A stretch of DNA of 64,000 bases from Myxococcales bacterium (GTDB taxonomy: Bacteria; Myxococcota_A; Polyangia; Haliangiales; Haliangiaceae), in the NCBI GenBank assembly GCA_016717005.1, contig JADJUF010000039.1:992001-1056000 (forward strand). Reading direction: 5' to 3'. Shown one piece after another: positions 47,826-56,733 of the stretch (position 1 is the first letter of the stretch; the number at the start of each line of letters is the position of its first letter). The position numbers and the translations under genes were made by a program. A model generated the notes under the pieces. It saw only the letters and a program-made list of their open reading frames with translations. It searched no databases and was not told the DNA's origin.

Positions 47826-49838
47826 TCACTGGCACGGCGCCGACAGCGGCCCCGGCGCCACCACCGTCGGCGTCCCGGTGCGCACGTAGCTGTCGAAGAA
47901 GCACCCGTACTGGTGCTTCACCTCGTCGAGCTGCCGGTAGATGTAGTGGGCGTCGACGATGCCGTCGCTCTCGTACTGCACCACCACGCGCGTGGTGCCG
48001 GCGCCGCCCGGGCCGACGACGTTGGCCGTGACCGGGTAGGCGGCCAGGCCGTCGAGCCCATCGAGCGCCAGCGCGGTCTGCATCGCCGACCACGCCTCGG
48101 TGCCGGCCTGCTGGTTGCCGTAGGCCAGCGCCGCGGCGTCGTAGACCGTCGTCGGGAAGTACACGTCGCCCTTGCCGACCGGCTCGTAGACGTGGTGCAC
48201 CGGGTGGCCGGGCAGCGGCATCCGCGCCAGCCGCGCCATCGCCACCATCGGCTCGGCGATCTCCCAGCCGCTGCCGAGCAGCGCCATGCCCGGGTGCAGG
48301 AACGTCAGATCGTCGGCGCCGGTCTGGAACACCGACGCCAGCAGGCCGCGCGCGCCGTCGATGAGCCCGGTGTCGAGGATCATCAGGTTCCAGAAGCCGC
48401 CGGCGCCGGTCGGCACCAGCACCGGCACCCGCGGCTCGACCGCGCCGAAGATGTTGGTGTACATGCCGCCCATCGACTGGCCGCCGGCGACCAGCTTGGT
48501 GGCGTCGAAGTGATGGACCGTGGCGTCGGCGCCGCGGCAGCTCGCCAGCGTCGCCGCCGGGATCTGGAGCTCGAGCAGCGCGTCGAGCAAGAGCCGCTGC
48601 TCGAACAGGCCCTGCTGGAACGTGAACGGGAACGCCGTCAGGTTCTGCAGGTTCAGGTAGGCGTAGTCGCTCGCGCCCGGCAGGCGCTCGGGGTTGGCCG
48701 GCAGCGCCGCCGACGCCGCCGCGATGCCGTAGCGCGCGACCACGAACGCCGGGCCCTCGCCGACGATCGGCTCGCCGGTCGGGGTCAGGGTCTTGCCCAG
48801 ATCGACCACGCCCGAGCTCAGCCCGCCCGACCCGTGGAAGAACTGGTACAGCGGCCAGCCGTCGGCCGGCATCGGCCCGGCCGGGATCGTGATCGTGATC
48901 GGCACGGTCAGGTCGGCCTGCTTGATCGGCGCGCCGGCGCCGTCGAGCATGAACACGCCGCCGCCATCTGAGAACGGCACCGCGCCGGTCTGGAACTGCG
49001 GGAACGTCACCTCACCCACCAGCTCGCAGAAGCTGCTGGTCGGGTCGGTGTGGACGCCGTCGGTGTCGACGTGCAGGTTGGCGATGACCGCGTCGTGGGC
49101 GGCGCGCACCGCCTCGCTGCGCGCGAACGCGAGCGCGTTCTCGTCGCCGGTCGTGAACACCGTCGCGGTCAGCACGTCGGCGGCCGGCACGCCGATCATC
49201 GTCAGCGTCGGCCACAGCGGCGCGTACGCGGCCGCGGTCGCGGCGCCGCGCGCGCCGGCCGGCACCTGGCCCGCGGCCAGGTCGACGATCGCCGCCGGCC
49301 GCGCGAACTCCGGCGCGGCCGCGGTCCGCACGACCACCGCGTAGGTGGTGTGCGGCGCCAGCACGAACCCGGGCCGCGCGGCGACGCCGACGACGTACGA
49401 CGGCGCGAAGAAGTCGGGCGCGAACGCCTGCGCCACCACCGGCACCAGGCGGCCGCGGTCGGGCGAGGCGGGATCGACGTCGACCAGCAGGATCGGCGCG
49501 GTCGGCGCCGCGGCGATCACGTCGGTCGAGCGCCACGCGGTCGTGGGCTTGGTGAACCGAAAGTACGCGACCGGCATCATCGGCGCGCCGACCCGGGCGT
49601 CGGCCAGCGCGAGCAGCTGCCGGATGATCTGGACGTTGCCCGAGTTGGGGAAGCCGCCGTAGGCCTGGGTGCCGTCGGCGTCGACGCGCACGTCCGACGG
49701 GAACGGGGCGTCGAAGAACGTCGCCCCGGCCAGCTCGCCGTCGAGCTCGAACAGGACGTCGGGCGTGGCGCCTCCGCCGTCGTCGCCACAGGCGCCGAGG
49801 CCGAAAAGCGCCGCCAGGACCAAACCGCGAGCGTGCAT
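47826..49838 (-). CDS. Secreted lipase/esterase-like lipoprotein
   Basis: 670 residues. Signal MHARGLVLAALFGLGACGDDGGG with lipobox Cys17. The N-terminal half (FELDGELAGATFFDAPFPSDVRVDADG ... APILLVDVDP) resembles bacterial virulence-factor-lipase N-terminal domains. The second half is an alpha/beta hydrolase: PLYQFFHGSGGLSS (oxyanion region), nucleophile GGQSMGGMYTNIFGAVEP (G-x-S-x-G), and a late His in GIVDAHYIYRQLDEVKHQYG. Probably hydrolyses lipids or polyesters outside the cell, fitting a predatory or saprophytic lifestyle. Stands alone between convergent and co-directional neighbours. Confidence 0.83.
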   Translation of the reverse strand: MHARGLVLAALFGLGACGDDGGGATPDVLFELDGELAGATFFDAPFPSDVRVDADGTQAYGGFPNSGNVQIIRQLLALADARVGAPMMPVAYFRFTKPTTAWRSTDVIAAAPTAPILLVDVDPASPDRGRLVPVVAQAFAPDFFAPSYVVGVAARPGFVLAPHTTYAVVVRTAAAPEFARPAAIVDLAAGQVPAGARGAATAAAYAPLWPTLTMIGVPAADVLTATVFTTGDENALAFARSEAVRAAHDAVIANLHVDTDGVHTDPTSSFCELVGEVTFPQFQTGAVPFSDGGGVFMLDGAGAPIKQADLTVPITITIPAGPMPADGWPLYQFFHGSGGLSSGVVDLGKTLTPTGEPIVGEGPAFVVARYGIAAASAALPANPERLPGASDYAYLNLQNLTAFPFTFQQGLFEQRLLLDALLELQIPAATLASCRGADATVHHFDATKLVAGGQSMGGMYTNIFGAVEPRVPVLVPTGAGGFWNLMILDTGLIDGARGLLASVFQTGADDLTFLHPGMALLGSGWEIAEPMVAMARLARMPLPGHPVHHVYEPVGKGDVYFPTTVYDAAALAYGNQQAGTEAWSAMQTALALDGLDGLAAYPVTANVVGPGGAGTTRVVVQYESDGIVDAHYIYRQLDEVKHQYGCFFDSYVRTGTPTVVAPGPLSAPCQ

Positions 49839-49869
49839 CGACCGATGAGAGCGCGCCGCGCCGGGCGAG

Positions 49870-50199
49870 TCAATCGCCGGCGACCTGGTCGGGCGCGCTC
49901 CGCTGCCAGGCCCGCCGCAGCTGGTCGAGGTCGACGCCGAGCTCGGCCAGGGCGTCGAGCGAGGCCGGCGCGTCCTGGTGCACGACGTCGAGCAGCGCCG
50001 CGAGCGCGTCGACGTCGCTGGCGCCGTGCCAGGCGTCGAGCGCGCGGGCCACGCGCACCACCACCGCGCCCTCGGTCATCATGCGCGCGTCCCGCCAGCG
50101 ACCGCGGCCGCCGCAGCGCGGGCACGGCCGCGCGTGCGGCCACAGCAGGCCGCACACGAAGCAGTCGTCACCGATGCAGCCGTCGCGGATGCCCTCCAC
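49870..50199 (-). CDS. Small Cys-rich (zinc-ribbon-like) protein
   Basis: 109 residues from a GTG. The first 35 residues hold CIGDDCFVCGLLW and CPRCGGRGRWRD, two Cys pairs that could bind zinc, followed by a helical region (VVVRVARALDAWHGASDVDALAALLDVVH, ELGVDLDQLRRAW). No membrane or signal segment. Family not recognised. It follows a lipoprotein gene by 12 bases and may share its transcript. Confidence 0.55.
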   Translation of the reverse strand: MEGIRDGCIGDDCFVCGLLWPHARPCPRCGGRGRWRDARMMTEGAVVVRVARALDAWHGASDVDALAALLDVVHQDAPASLDALAELGVDLDQLRRAWQRSAPDQVAGD

Positions 50200-50211
50200 G
50201 AGCGGTGGGGC

Positions 50212-50691
50212 CTACTCGCCGCCGCCGCACGGGTCGGCGCCGTCGCCGCACGGGTCGCCGCCACCGCTGCCACCCTCCATGTCGTCGCCCATGCCGTCGC
50301 CCGCGCCGGCGGGCGCCTCGCGCATGTTCGGCATGCCCTCCATGACCTTGTTCATGTCGGCCTTGAGCGACTCCTGCTGGGCCGGGGTGATCTCCTGCTG
50401 GCAGGGGTCGAGCGTGGCCGGGTCCGTGGCGTTGCGGATGCAGGTGAGCGCCGCGCTCGACCACTTGTCGGCCACGCAGTGGTCAGCGATCAGCTGCTGC
50501 ATGTCGCCGACCATGGCGTCCAGCTGGTCACCGCCCTCGCCCTCGCCGCCCATCTGCTGCTTGAGGATGGCGCCCATGTTGGTCGCCGCGGCCATGCAGC
50601 TGTCCTTGGTCGCGCCGCCCTTCTGCGAGCCACCGCACGCCGCCGCCGCCACCACTGCCAACGTCATCACGATCGTTCCGAGCTTGGTCAT
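50212..50691 (-). CDS. Lipoprotein with Met/Gln-rich helical region
   Basis: 159 residues. Signal MTKLGTIVMTLAVVAAAACGG with lipobox Cys19. The mature protein is helical and has Cys pairs typical of small periplasmic proteins (DSCMAAATNMGAILKQQM, DHCVADKWSSAALTCIRNATDP, DPCQQEITPAQQESLKADM), and ends in Gly/Asp/Glu repeats with two more Cys (GDPCGDGADPCGGGE). Family not recognised, although the pattern D-x-C-x2-A ... C-x2-[AN]-x4-[LD]-x2-C is frequent among myxobacterial lipoproteins. Divergent from the TetR gene at 50919. Confidence 0.75.
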   Translation of the reverse strand: MTKLGTIVMTLAVVAAAACGGSQKGGATKDSCMAAATNMGAILKQQMGGEGEGGDQLDAMVGDMQQLIADHCVADKWSSAALTCIRNATDPATLDPCQQEITPAQQESLKADMNKVMEGMPNMREAPAGAGDGMGDDMEGGSGGGDPCGDGADPCGGGE

Positions 50692-50818
50692 TGCGAAAAT
50701 TCTCGCATGAGCCCGGCGCCGGCGCGCGCCCCCGTGAGCGATTCGTCAGGGCCAGGCGACCGGCCCAGCTTTCCGGGCTTGCGGCTGGTGCGGTGGCCGG
50801 GTCGCGCCGCGCGCCGAC

Positions 50819-50942
50819 GCCGACGACCGGGGTCGCGCTCGTGGCGACCTCGGCCCGTGGGCCGCGACCGCCGCACCAACGCCGACGACCGGGGCCGCGC
50901 TCGTGGCAACCTCGGCCCGTGAACCGCGACCGCCGCATCAAG
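50819..50942. repeat. 62-base tandem duplication covering the TetR promoter and start
   Basis: Unit 1 (50819-50880) and unit 2 (50881-50942) align with only a handful of differences; both read GCCGACGACCGGGG at the left and CCGCGACCGCCGCA near the right. Unit 2 contains the GTG start of the TetR gene; unit 1 contains the same context around a GTG 62 bases upstream, out of frame. Unit 1 has a perfect inverted repeat GGTCGC-N7-GCGACC that is degraded in unit 2. Confidence 0.8.
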
Positions 50943-51551
50943 CCACGCAAGGGGCCGACGACCCGCGCGGGCGCCGACATCATCGCGGCGGTCGTCGACG
51001 CCGCCGCCCGGGTCCTCGAGGACGGCGGGCTCGACGCGTTCACCACCAACCGAGTCGCCGAGCTGGCGGGCGTCAGCATCGGGTCGCTCTATCAGTACTT
51101 CCCGAACAAGGACGCGCTGCTCGCCGAGCTGGCCCGCCGGATGGAGCGCCACACCGAGGCGCTGGCCGTCGAGATCCTGCTCACCTCCGGCGCCGCCCCG
51201 CTCGCCGCCGTCGGCGCGCGGCTCATCGACGCGCTGCTCGGTGAGCTCGGCGGCATCCGGCTCCGCCAGGCCATCCGCCGCTCGGTGCCCCCGAGCTGGA
51301 CCGCGCCGGTCAGCGCCGACGTCGATCGCAACGTCCGACGCGAGGTCGCGGCGGCGATGACGAGCCGCGCCGATGTCCGCGCCGGGCCGCACGGGCTGAT
51401 GGCCTGGATCGTGGTCCACGCGATCGAGCAGGTGATCGAGGTCGCGGTGGTGCACGAGCCCGAGTTGCTGGCCGCGCCCGGGTTCCGCGCCGAGCTCATC
51501 GAGCTCGTCGTGCGCTACCTCGGGCGAGCAGCGCCTGCACCCGACGCTTGA
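50919..51551 (+). CDS. TetR/AcrR-family transcriptional regulator
   Basis: 210 residues from GTG 50919. Basic N-terminal arm (NRDRRIKPRKGPTTRAG), then the TetR helix-turn-helix: IAAVVDAAARVLEDGGLDAFTTNRVAELAGVSIGSLYQYFPNKDALLAEL. The ligand domain includes GGIRLRQAIRRSVPPSWTAPV and WIVVHAIEQVIEVAVVHEPELLAAPGFRAELIELVVRYL. This HTH subtype (SIGSLYQYFPNKDAL) is common near efflux or lipid genes; no obvious target is adjacent except the divergent lipoprotein gene. Its 3' end overlaps the convergent lipoprotein gene by 56 bases. Confidence 0.9.
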   Translation: MNRDRRIKPRKGPTTRAGADIIAAVVDAAARVLEDGGLDAFTTNRVAELAGVSIGSLYQYFPNKDALLAELARRMERHTEALAVEILLTSGAAPLAAVGARLIDALLGELGGIRLRQAIRRSVPPSWTAPVSADVDRNVRREVAAAMTSRADVRAGPHGLMAWIVVHAIEQVIEVAVVHEPELLAAPGFRAELIELVVRYLGRAAPAPDA

Positions 51552-52422
51552 CGTCGTCGGTATAGACCCCGACCTGGGCCTCGCCGCCGCTGAGGCGGAC
51601 GAAGGAGGGGCACCGCGCCGGCGGCGAGACGACCTCGACGCCGACCTGCTTGCCGGTCCGCACCTCGTAGATCGTCAGGACGGTGTCCACGAACGCGATG
51701 GTCACGGTGCCCACGCCGCCGGAGTAGCCCGAGCAGCGCTTGCGCCGCGACGTCTGGCGCCGGGTCTGGTCGACCACCCAGTCGATGTCGGCGAGGGTCC
51801 GGCCGGGACCGACGACCTCGTGCATCATGCTCTGACCGATGAGGACCGCGGTGTCGAGCCGGGTGTCCGCGGTGGTGAACCGGACCGGTCCGCGCCGCAC
51901 CAGCGCGAACGCGTCCATCAGGGGGAACCCAAGGTCGACGGTGGCCGCCGGGACGGCGGTCGACACCGGCGCCTGCCCCTCCAGCGCCACCTCGATCGGC
52001 GTCGATGCGGCGAGCTCGACCGAACGCGTGAGCGCGTCGATGGAGATCGCGCCCACGTCAGCCACGGGCACGGCGAGCTGGATCAAGCCACCCGACGCGG
52101 GCACCGTCACGCCACCTGCGCTCATCGTGGCGCCCGCCGGCAGCCGCGCGCCCTCGATCCGCATGACCAGCGGCGCGTCCCCGTTGCCGGCGTCGATGCG
52201 CGAGGTGATCGTCGCATCGGTCTGCCGGTAGTCGGGCACGTCGAGGATGATCTTGGCGGTGTCACCCTGCCACCGGATCACCGGTGGGAGCGAGGGGCGC
52301 GCCGGGCGCGCCGACGCGCTCGGCTGCTCGCTCGCCGTTGGCGCCGGCGTGGACGCTCGACCGGACTCACAGGCAGCGAACGCGAGGGTCGACAGGATGG
52401 CGAATGCGGGGCGGTTGCGCAT
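51496..52422 (-). CDS. Lipoprotein of unknown function
   Basis: 308 residues. Signal MRNRPAFAILSTLAFAACES with lipobox Cys18, then a Thr/Pro/Ser/Ala linker. Beta-rich middle (IILDVPDYRQTDATITSRID, GGLIQLAVPVADVGAISIDAL, STPIEVALEGQAPV) and a C-terminal half with GRTLADIDWVVDQTRRQ and paired Cys (KRCSGYSGG, PPARCPSFV). The GTVTIAFVDTVLTIYEVRTG strand pair suggests a compact sandwich. Family not recognised. No partner in an operon. Confidence 0.75.
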   Translation of the reverse strand: MRNRPAFAILSTLAFAACESGRASTPAPTASEQPSASARPARPSLPPVIRWQGDTAKIILDVPDYRQTDATITSRIDAGNGDAPLVMRIEGARLPAGATMSAGGVTVPASGGLIQLAVPVADVGAISIDALTRSVELAASTPIEVALEGQAPVSTAVPAATVDLGFPLMDAFALVRRGPVRFTTADTRLDTAVLIGQSMMHEVVGPGRTLADIDWVVDQTRRQTSRRKRCSGYSGGVGTVTIAFVDTVLTIYEVRTGKQVGVEVVSPPARCPSFVRLSGGEAQVGVYTDDVKRRVQALLARGSARRAR

Positions 52423-52541
52423 GGCCCCACATCTAGCCAGCTTCGTCGGCAGGTCCTACTCGCGGCGGCACCGCCGGAAATCGCAGCGAGTCCGAATAGT
52501 TCACCACCGCGACCGGCGCCTGCTCGCGGCCGCGTGCGGCC

Positions 52542-53429
52542 TCAGGCCTTGGCCTTGGGCTTGCGGGCCCGCGGCTTCTTCTTGGGCGGCGCCGCGGCGG
52601 CGTCGGCCTCGGCCTTCTGGGCCGCGCCGAGGCGGCGGATCGCGCGCAGCCGCAGGGTCTTGTCGAGGCGCGGCGCGAAGTCGGCGGCCGTCGACGGCTC
52701 GGGCACGAGCCCCGCCCGGGCCTGCTCGTCCTCGCGCAAGAGCAGGGCGCGCAGCTTGTCGGGCGACGACATCGCCCGCAGCTTGGCGATCGTCTGCGGG
52801 TTGCGCAGCGCCCGCGCCAGCCGCCCCAGGATCGGCAGGTGCAGCTTGTCGTACTTCAGGCCCATCAGGAAGTAGAGGAACGTGTTGCGCCCGTCGGGCG
52901 CGCCGAACTGGATGCCCTCCCACGACCGACCGCACACCAGGAACGGGCGGACGATCTTGCCCTTGTCCTTGGCGCGGGTGTGCAGGAACGCGACGCCGCC
53001 CTCCATCGCCGTCGACGCCAGCGACTCGCGCTCGACCACCTGGCCGACGAACCACGGCTTGTCGGTCAGCCAGCCGTTGCCGTAGGCGCGCGCCGCGAGC
53101 TCCTCGATCACCGCCACCGAGGTCCGCGCCTTCAGATCGACGATGATCGCCGAGTCGGGCAGCAGGTCCTCGAGCGGCAGCTTCATGCCGTCGGGGATCT
53201 CGGTGAAGTGCTCCTCCTCACCCAGGAGCTCGCGCTCGAGCCAGCCGTCGACGTCCTTCTTGCGGAACTGCCACTGACGATCGCCCCCCACCGACGGCAG
53301 CTTGCCCGTCGTGACCAGCTTGTAGACGGTCTTCTCGTCGAGGTGGAGGTACGCGGCCAGCTCCGGCAGGGTCAGCAGGCCCTCCTCGGGCTTCTTGGGA
53401 CGCTCGGCGGCCGCGGGCTTCTTGGTCAT
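52542..53429 (-). CDS. Excisionase-type HTH fused to PTS EIIA-like domain
   Basis: 295 residues. Residues about 18-68 are a MerR/excisionase-type DNA-binding domain: LLTLPELAAYLHLDEKTVYKLVTTGKLPSVGGDRQWQFRKKDVDGWL. Residues about 85-225 resemble the fructose/nitrogen-type PTS EIIA domain (LPDSAIIVDLKARTSVAVIEELAARAY ... AMEGGVAFLHTRAKDK), with a His in FLHTR where the phosphorylated PH of EIIA lies. The C-terminus is Lys/Ala/Pro-rich. This fusion is seen in Deltaproteobacteria and probably links phosphorelay state to gene control or DNA binding; targets unknown. Confidence 0.83.
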   Translation of the reverse strand: MTKKPAAAERPKKPEEGLLTLPELAAYLHLDEKTVYKLVTTGKLPSVGGDRQWQFRKKDVDGWLERELLGEEEHFTEIPDGMKLPLEDLLPDSAIIVDLKARTSVAVIEELAARAYGNGWLTDKPWFVGQVVERESLASTAMEGGVAFLHTRAKDKGKIVRPFLVCGRSWEGIQFGAPDGRNTFLYFLMGLKYDKLHLPILGRLARALRNPQTIAKLRAMSSPDKLRALLLREDEQARAGLVPEPSTAADFAPRLDKTLRLRAIRRLGAAQKAEADAAAAPPKKKPRARKPKAKA

Positions 53430-53531
53430 GCGGGCGCGACTCTACCACCACCCCATCACCCCTTCGCCGGTTGGCGCCGGCCGACGCCCCGGAAAGTCGC
53501 GGGCCGGCGGCCGGCCGTCTACAATATCGGT

Positions 53532-54425
53532 GTGGCGGTCCCGCTCCCTCGCTGGTCCTTGCGCCGCGCCCGCGTGCTCGTGGGCTCGAAGCTGGCGCTC
53601 GTGCTCGGCCTGGTGGTGTTCGTCGCGCTCGCCTGGCTGATCGAGCAGGTGCTGGATCTGCGCGGCCCGGTGCAGATGTCGCCGGTCCTGGCGATCGTCG
53701 TGGCCGGGGTGCCCGCCAGCCTGTGGCTCGCGTTCTTCTACCTGCAGGATCGCCACGAGCCCGAGCCGACGACGTACGTGTTCGGCGTGTTCCTGCTCGG
53801 CGCGCTGGTCGCGGCGCCGCTGTCGGACTTCGTCATCTACCAGCTCGCGCCGCCACAGCCGCTGGCGCAGCACGGCCTCGGGACCTTCGCGCTCGACCGC
53901 GTCGTCCACGCCACGCTCGTGGTCGGGCTCGCCCAGGAGCTGTGCAAGTACGTGGCGGTCCGCTACACGGTCTTCACGTCGCACGAGTTCGACGAGCCGA
54001 TGGACGGCGTCGTCTACATGATGGCGGTCGGCACCGGCTTCGCGGTGTGGCTGAACTACCACCGCCTGCAGGGCCAGGGCGGCGCGGTGTTCCTGTCGAC
54101 CGGCGCCGCCGAGGTCGTGATCACGACGCTCGCGCACGCGTCGTTCGCCGGGTTCCTCGGCTACGTCCTCGGGCGCGCCAAGTTCACCCGGCGCGGCCCG
54201 GTGTCGCGCGGCGTGCTGCTGTTCCTCGGGCTGCTGGGCGCCGCGGTCATCAATGGCCAGTTCAGCCTGGTCGAGGACTGGGTCACGACCCAGGGCCTGG
54301 CCAGCCACCCGTGGAAGGGCGTGGGCTACGCCGCCGCGCTGGCCGCCGCGGTGTTCGGCGTGCTGATGCTGTTCGTCCAGCGCCTGCTGGCCGACTCGCC
54401 GTTCCGCAAGGACGGCGCGCCATGA
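53532..54425 (+). CDS. PrsW-family intramembrane metalloprotease
   Basis: 297 residues with about eight hydrophobic segments. PrsW proteases cut membrane-bound targets such as anti-sigma factors. Motif 1 is normally EExxK but reads AQELCKYVAV here (Gln-Glu-Leu-Cys-Lys), so the first Glu is replaced. Motif 2 is intact: SHEFDEPMDGVVYMMAVGTGFAVWLNY. Motif 3 His is in VITTLAHASFAGFLGYVLG. The N-terminal FYLQDRHEPEPTTYVFGVFLLGAL is also typical. GTG start; ATGA overlap with the downstream protease gene suggests a functional pair. Confidence 0.87.
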   Translation: MAVPLPRWSLRRARVLVGSKLALVLGLVVFVALAWLIEQVLDLRGPVQMSPVLAIVVAGVPASLWLAFFYLQDRHEPEPTTYVFGVFLLGALVAAPLSDFVIYQLAPPQPLAQHGLGTFALDRVVHATLVVGLAQELCKYVAVRYTVFTSHEFDEPMDGVVYMMAVGTGFAVWLNYHRLQGQGGAVFLSTGAAEVVITTLAHASFAGFLGYVLGRAKFTRRGPVSRGVLLFLGLLGAAVINGQFSLVEDWVTTQGLASHPWKGVGYAAALAAAVFGVLMLFVQRLLADSPFRKDGAP

Positions 54426-56416
54426 CCGCGCCGCGCGATCCCCACGCGGACGACGCGGACGACGCGGACGCCACGCCCGCCGCCGACGCCGCCACGCCCA
54501 CGCCCGCCGCGGCCACCCCCGCACCCACCGCGCCCGCCCCCGCGCCCGCGCCCGGCGCCGACGACGACAGCGACGATCCGTCGGCCTCGGGCTCGATGTC
54601 GGCGATCGAGGAGCCGTCGCTGGCCGGGCGGGCGTGGCGCCGCGCGCAGACCATCGGCCCCGCGGTCGCGGACGTCACGCGCCAGGTCGCGTCGGCGCTC
54701 GGCCCCGCCTCGCCGTACCACCGCCACGACTTCATCGTGATCGCGCTGGCGCTCGGGGTCGTCGCCGCTGGCGGCTACGCCCACCGCCGGATGATCGAGC
54801 CCACCATCGAGACGTTCCAGAGCCGCGGCCTGACGTTCACGCGCCCGGCGACCTGGCTCGCGCCCGAGGAGGTCGATCCGGTCGCGCCGCGGCTGGTGCC
54901 GGCCCGGACGCTGCGGCCGCGCGTCCCCGGCGAGCTGCCGTACCACGTGGTCTACACCTCCTCGCTCGATCCCGACGTGCGCATGGAGGTGCGGATCGAG
55001 GCGCCGCCGCCGTGGTCCAACGTGATCGCGAGCCTCGAGTTCGACCGGCGCACCCGCTGGGGCGAGCTCTACGCCGCCGATCGCAGCCAGGTGCGGACCC
55101 ACGGCCGCCACAGCTGGCTGCGCACGTCGTTCCGGTTCGCGTTCGCGCCCAACAAGGGCGACGAGCCCCGGGTCGGCCACGCGATCGAGCTGGCGACGGT
55201 CGACCGCGAGCGCCTGTACGCGGTGACGCTCTACGGCTCGGCCCGGGCGGTGGCCAAGCTCGCGGCGGCGATCGAGCCGACCCTGCGGGTCTCGTCGCTC
55301 ACCGGCAAGCCGCTCTTGTCGACGTCGGCGCGGCTGCAGGCGCCGCTGCCAGCGCCGGTCCAGGCCGCGATCGATCGCACCGTGATGGTGATGGTCGCCG
55401 ACGTGGTCGACGGCGAGCTCCGCGCGGTCGGCGGCGGCTCGGGCGCGATCATCGGCGCCGACGGCTCGGTCCTCACCGCCCACCACCTGCTGGTCGACAA
55501 CCTGCGGCCCCACGCGGTGTTCGTGATCGCCCGGGCCCACGGCGCCGACCGCCCGCCCGAGATGGTCTGCGCCGGCAGCCCGAGCCGGTCGAAGCTGTGG
55601 CCCGAGATGGACCTGGCGCTGGTGAAGTGCGACGTCGACCTCGACGGGCGGCCCTGGACCCCGGCGCAGTCGGCCGCGTGGCCCGCGTTCGCCCGCCGAC
55701 CCGAGGCGGACCTCCAGCCCGGCCAGCGCCTCTGGGTGATGGGCTTCCCCGACGTCAACGCCGGCGCGTTCGCGGTGTCGCCGGGCGCGGTCCAGGGGCT
55801 CGCGACCGATCCCGCCAGCCCGACCGGCAACTACGTCAAGACCGATGCGGTGATCACTCTCGGCAACTCTGGCGGCCCCGTGGTCGACGAGACCGGCGCG
55901 CTGATCGGGATCGCCTCGGCGGTGCGGGTCACGACCTCGATCAGCGGCTCGTCGCTGTCGACTACCACCAGCGGGCTGGTGCGGCCGATCGGCGCCGCCG
56001 GCCCGCTGCTGGCGATCGTCCGCGCCGGCTGGGTCCCGCGCGACGGCCACACGTCGATCGATCTGGAGCCGACGGCGATCGAGGCCGAGGCCGAGGGCGT
56101 CCGGCTGTCGACCCGGATCGTCGGCAACGCCAACGGCCAGCCGATCGCCGGGGCCCTGCTGATGATCATGCGCGCGGGCGTGTCGGCCGGCGACGTCGAC
56201 ATCAACCGCCTGGACGATCAGGTGATCTCGTGGGGCCGCTCGGGCACCGACGGCGCCGTCTACCTCAAGCAGCCGGTGCCGGCGCCCGGCACGTATACGG
56301 TCATGGTGACCGCCGACGGCTACAGCCCGCTGATCGGCGACGGCGCCCTCCGGCTCGACGCCGGCACCCCCGCGTACTTCGACCCGTGGGGCGAGGTCCG
56401 GCTCGGAGCCCAGTAA
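54422..56416 (+). CDS. Membrane-anchored trypsin-like serine protease (HtrA-like catalytic domain)
   Basis: 664 residues. An acidic Asp/Ala/Pro/Thr cytoplasmic tail (about 1-60) precedes one transmembrane helix (about 104-121, FIVIALALGVVAAGGYAH). A domain of about 125-300 (FQSRGLTFTRPATWL ...) comes before the protease: His354 or His355 in SVLTAHHLLVDN, Asp397 in EMDLALVKC, Ser483 in TLGNSGGPVVDETGALIG. No PDZ domain follows; instead there is a C-terminal carboxypeptidase-regulatory-like sandwich (GQPIAGALLMIMRAG, GTYTVMVTADGYSPLIG). Coupled to the PrsW gene, so it may be a cleavage target or partner. Followed by an AT-rich spacer. Confidence 0.88.
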   Translation: MTAPRDPHADDADDADATPAADAATPTPAAATPAPTAPAPAPAPGADDDSDDPSASGSMSAIEEPSLAGRAWRRAQTIGPAVADVTRQVASALGPASPYHRHDFIVIALALGVVAAGGYAHRRMIEPTIETFQSRGLTFTRPATWLAPEEVDPVAPRLVPARTLRPRVPGELPYHVVYTSSLDPDVRMEVRIEAPPPWSNVIASLEFDRRTRWGELYAADRSQVRTHGRHSWLRTSFRFAFAPNKGDEPRVGHAIELATVDRERLYAVTLYGSARAVAKLAAAIEPTLRVSSLTGKPLLSTSARLQAPLPAPVQAAIDRTVMVMVADVVDGELRAVGGGSGAIIGADGSVLTAHHLLVDNLRPHAVFVIARAHGADRPPEMVCAGSPSRSKLWPEMDLALVKCDVDLDGRPWTPAQSAAWPAFARRPEADLQPGQRLWVMGFPDVNAGAFAVSPGAVQGLATDPASPTGNYVKTDAVITLGNSGGPVVDETGALIGIASAVRVTTSISGSSLSTTTSGLVRPIGAAGPLLAIVRAGWVPRDGHTSIDLEPTAIEAEAEGVRLSTRIVGNANGQPIAGALLMIMRAGVSAGDVDINRLDDQVISWGRSGTDGAVYLKQPVPAPGTYTVMVTADGYSPLIGDGALRLDAGTPAYFDPWGEVRLGAQ

Positions 56417-56617
56417 CAGTTCTACGCTGACTGGAATTCGATATCGTCCGACATGTTGCTGAAATCACACAGTTCACATCTGCTCACATCACCTTTAATG
56501 CAACGGACAATACGATCTATGGCATGAAGTTTCGCCATTGGTGAAATTTCCCCTTGCCACCTCGCCACGGCGACACTATCAATAGAACCAGCCGCACGCT
56601 TCTAGCGTTCGCTGGCG
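56417..56617. other. AT-rich island between protease and pcnB genes
   Basis: About 56421-56550 is only near 45% GC against 70% or more around it. It has no coding frame. It contains a stem (TTTCGCC-ATT-GGTGAAA, 56530-56546, one G-T pair) and a run of CACA/TCACA words (56466-56492). It leads straight into the terminator at 56618, so it may encode a small RNA or be a foreign remnant. Confidence 0.5.
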
Positions 56618-56657
56618 CCGCAGCAGGCTGTCCCCCCGGCCGCTGCGGTTTTTTTTT
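56618..56657 (+). terminator. Rho-independent terminator
   Basis: CCGCAGC (56618-56624) pairs perfectly with GCTGCGG (56642-56648) and is followed at once by nine T (56649-56657). This is the only textbook terminator I see in the window. It ends transcripts from the left, 76 bases before the pcnB-like start. Confidence 0.85.
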
Positions 56658-56733
56658 GTCCGTCGAGCCCGGTGCGCACCGCGCCGGCGGTTCCTTGCTC
56701 CCGGATCCGCGGACGTGCTACCCACGGCGAAAG

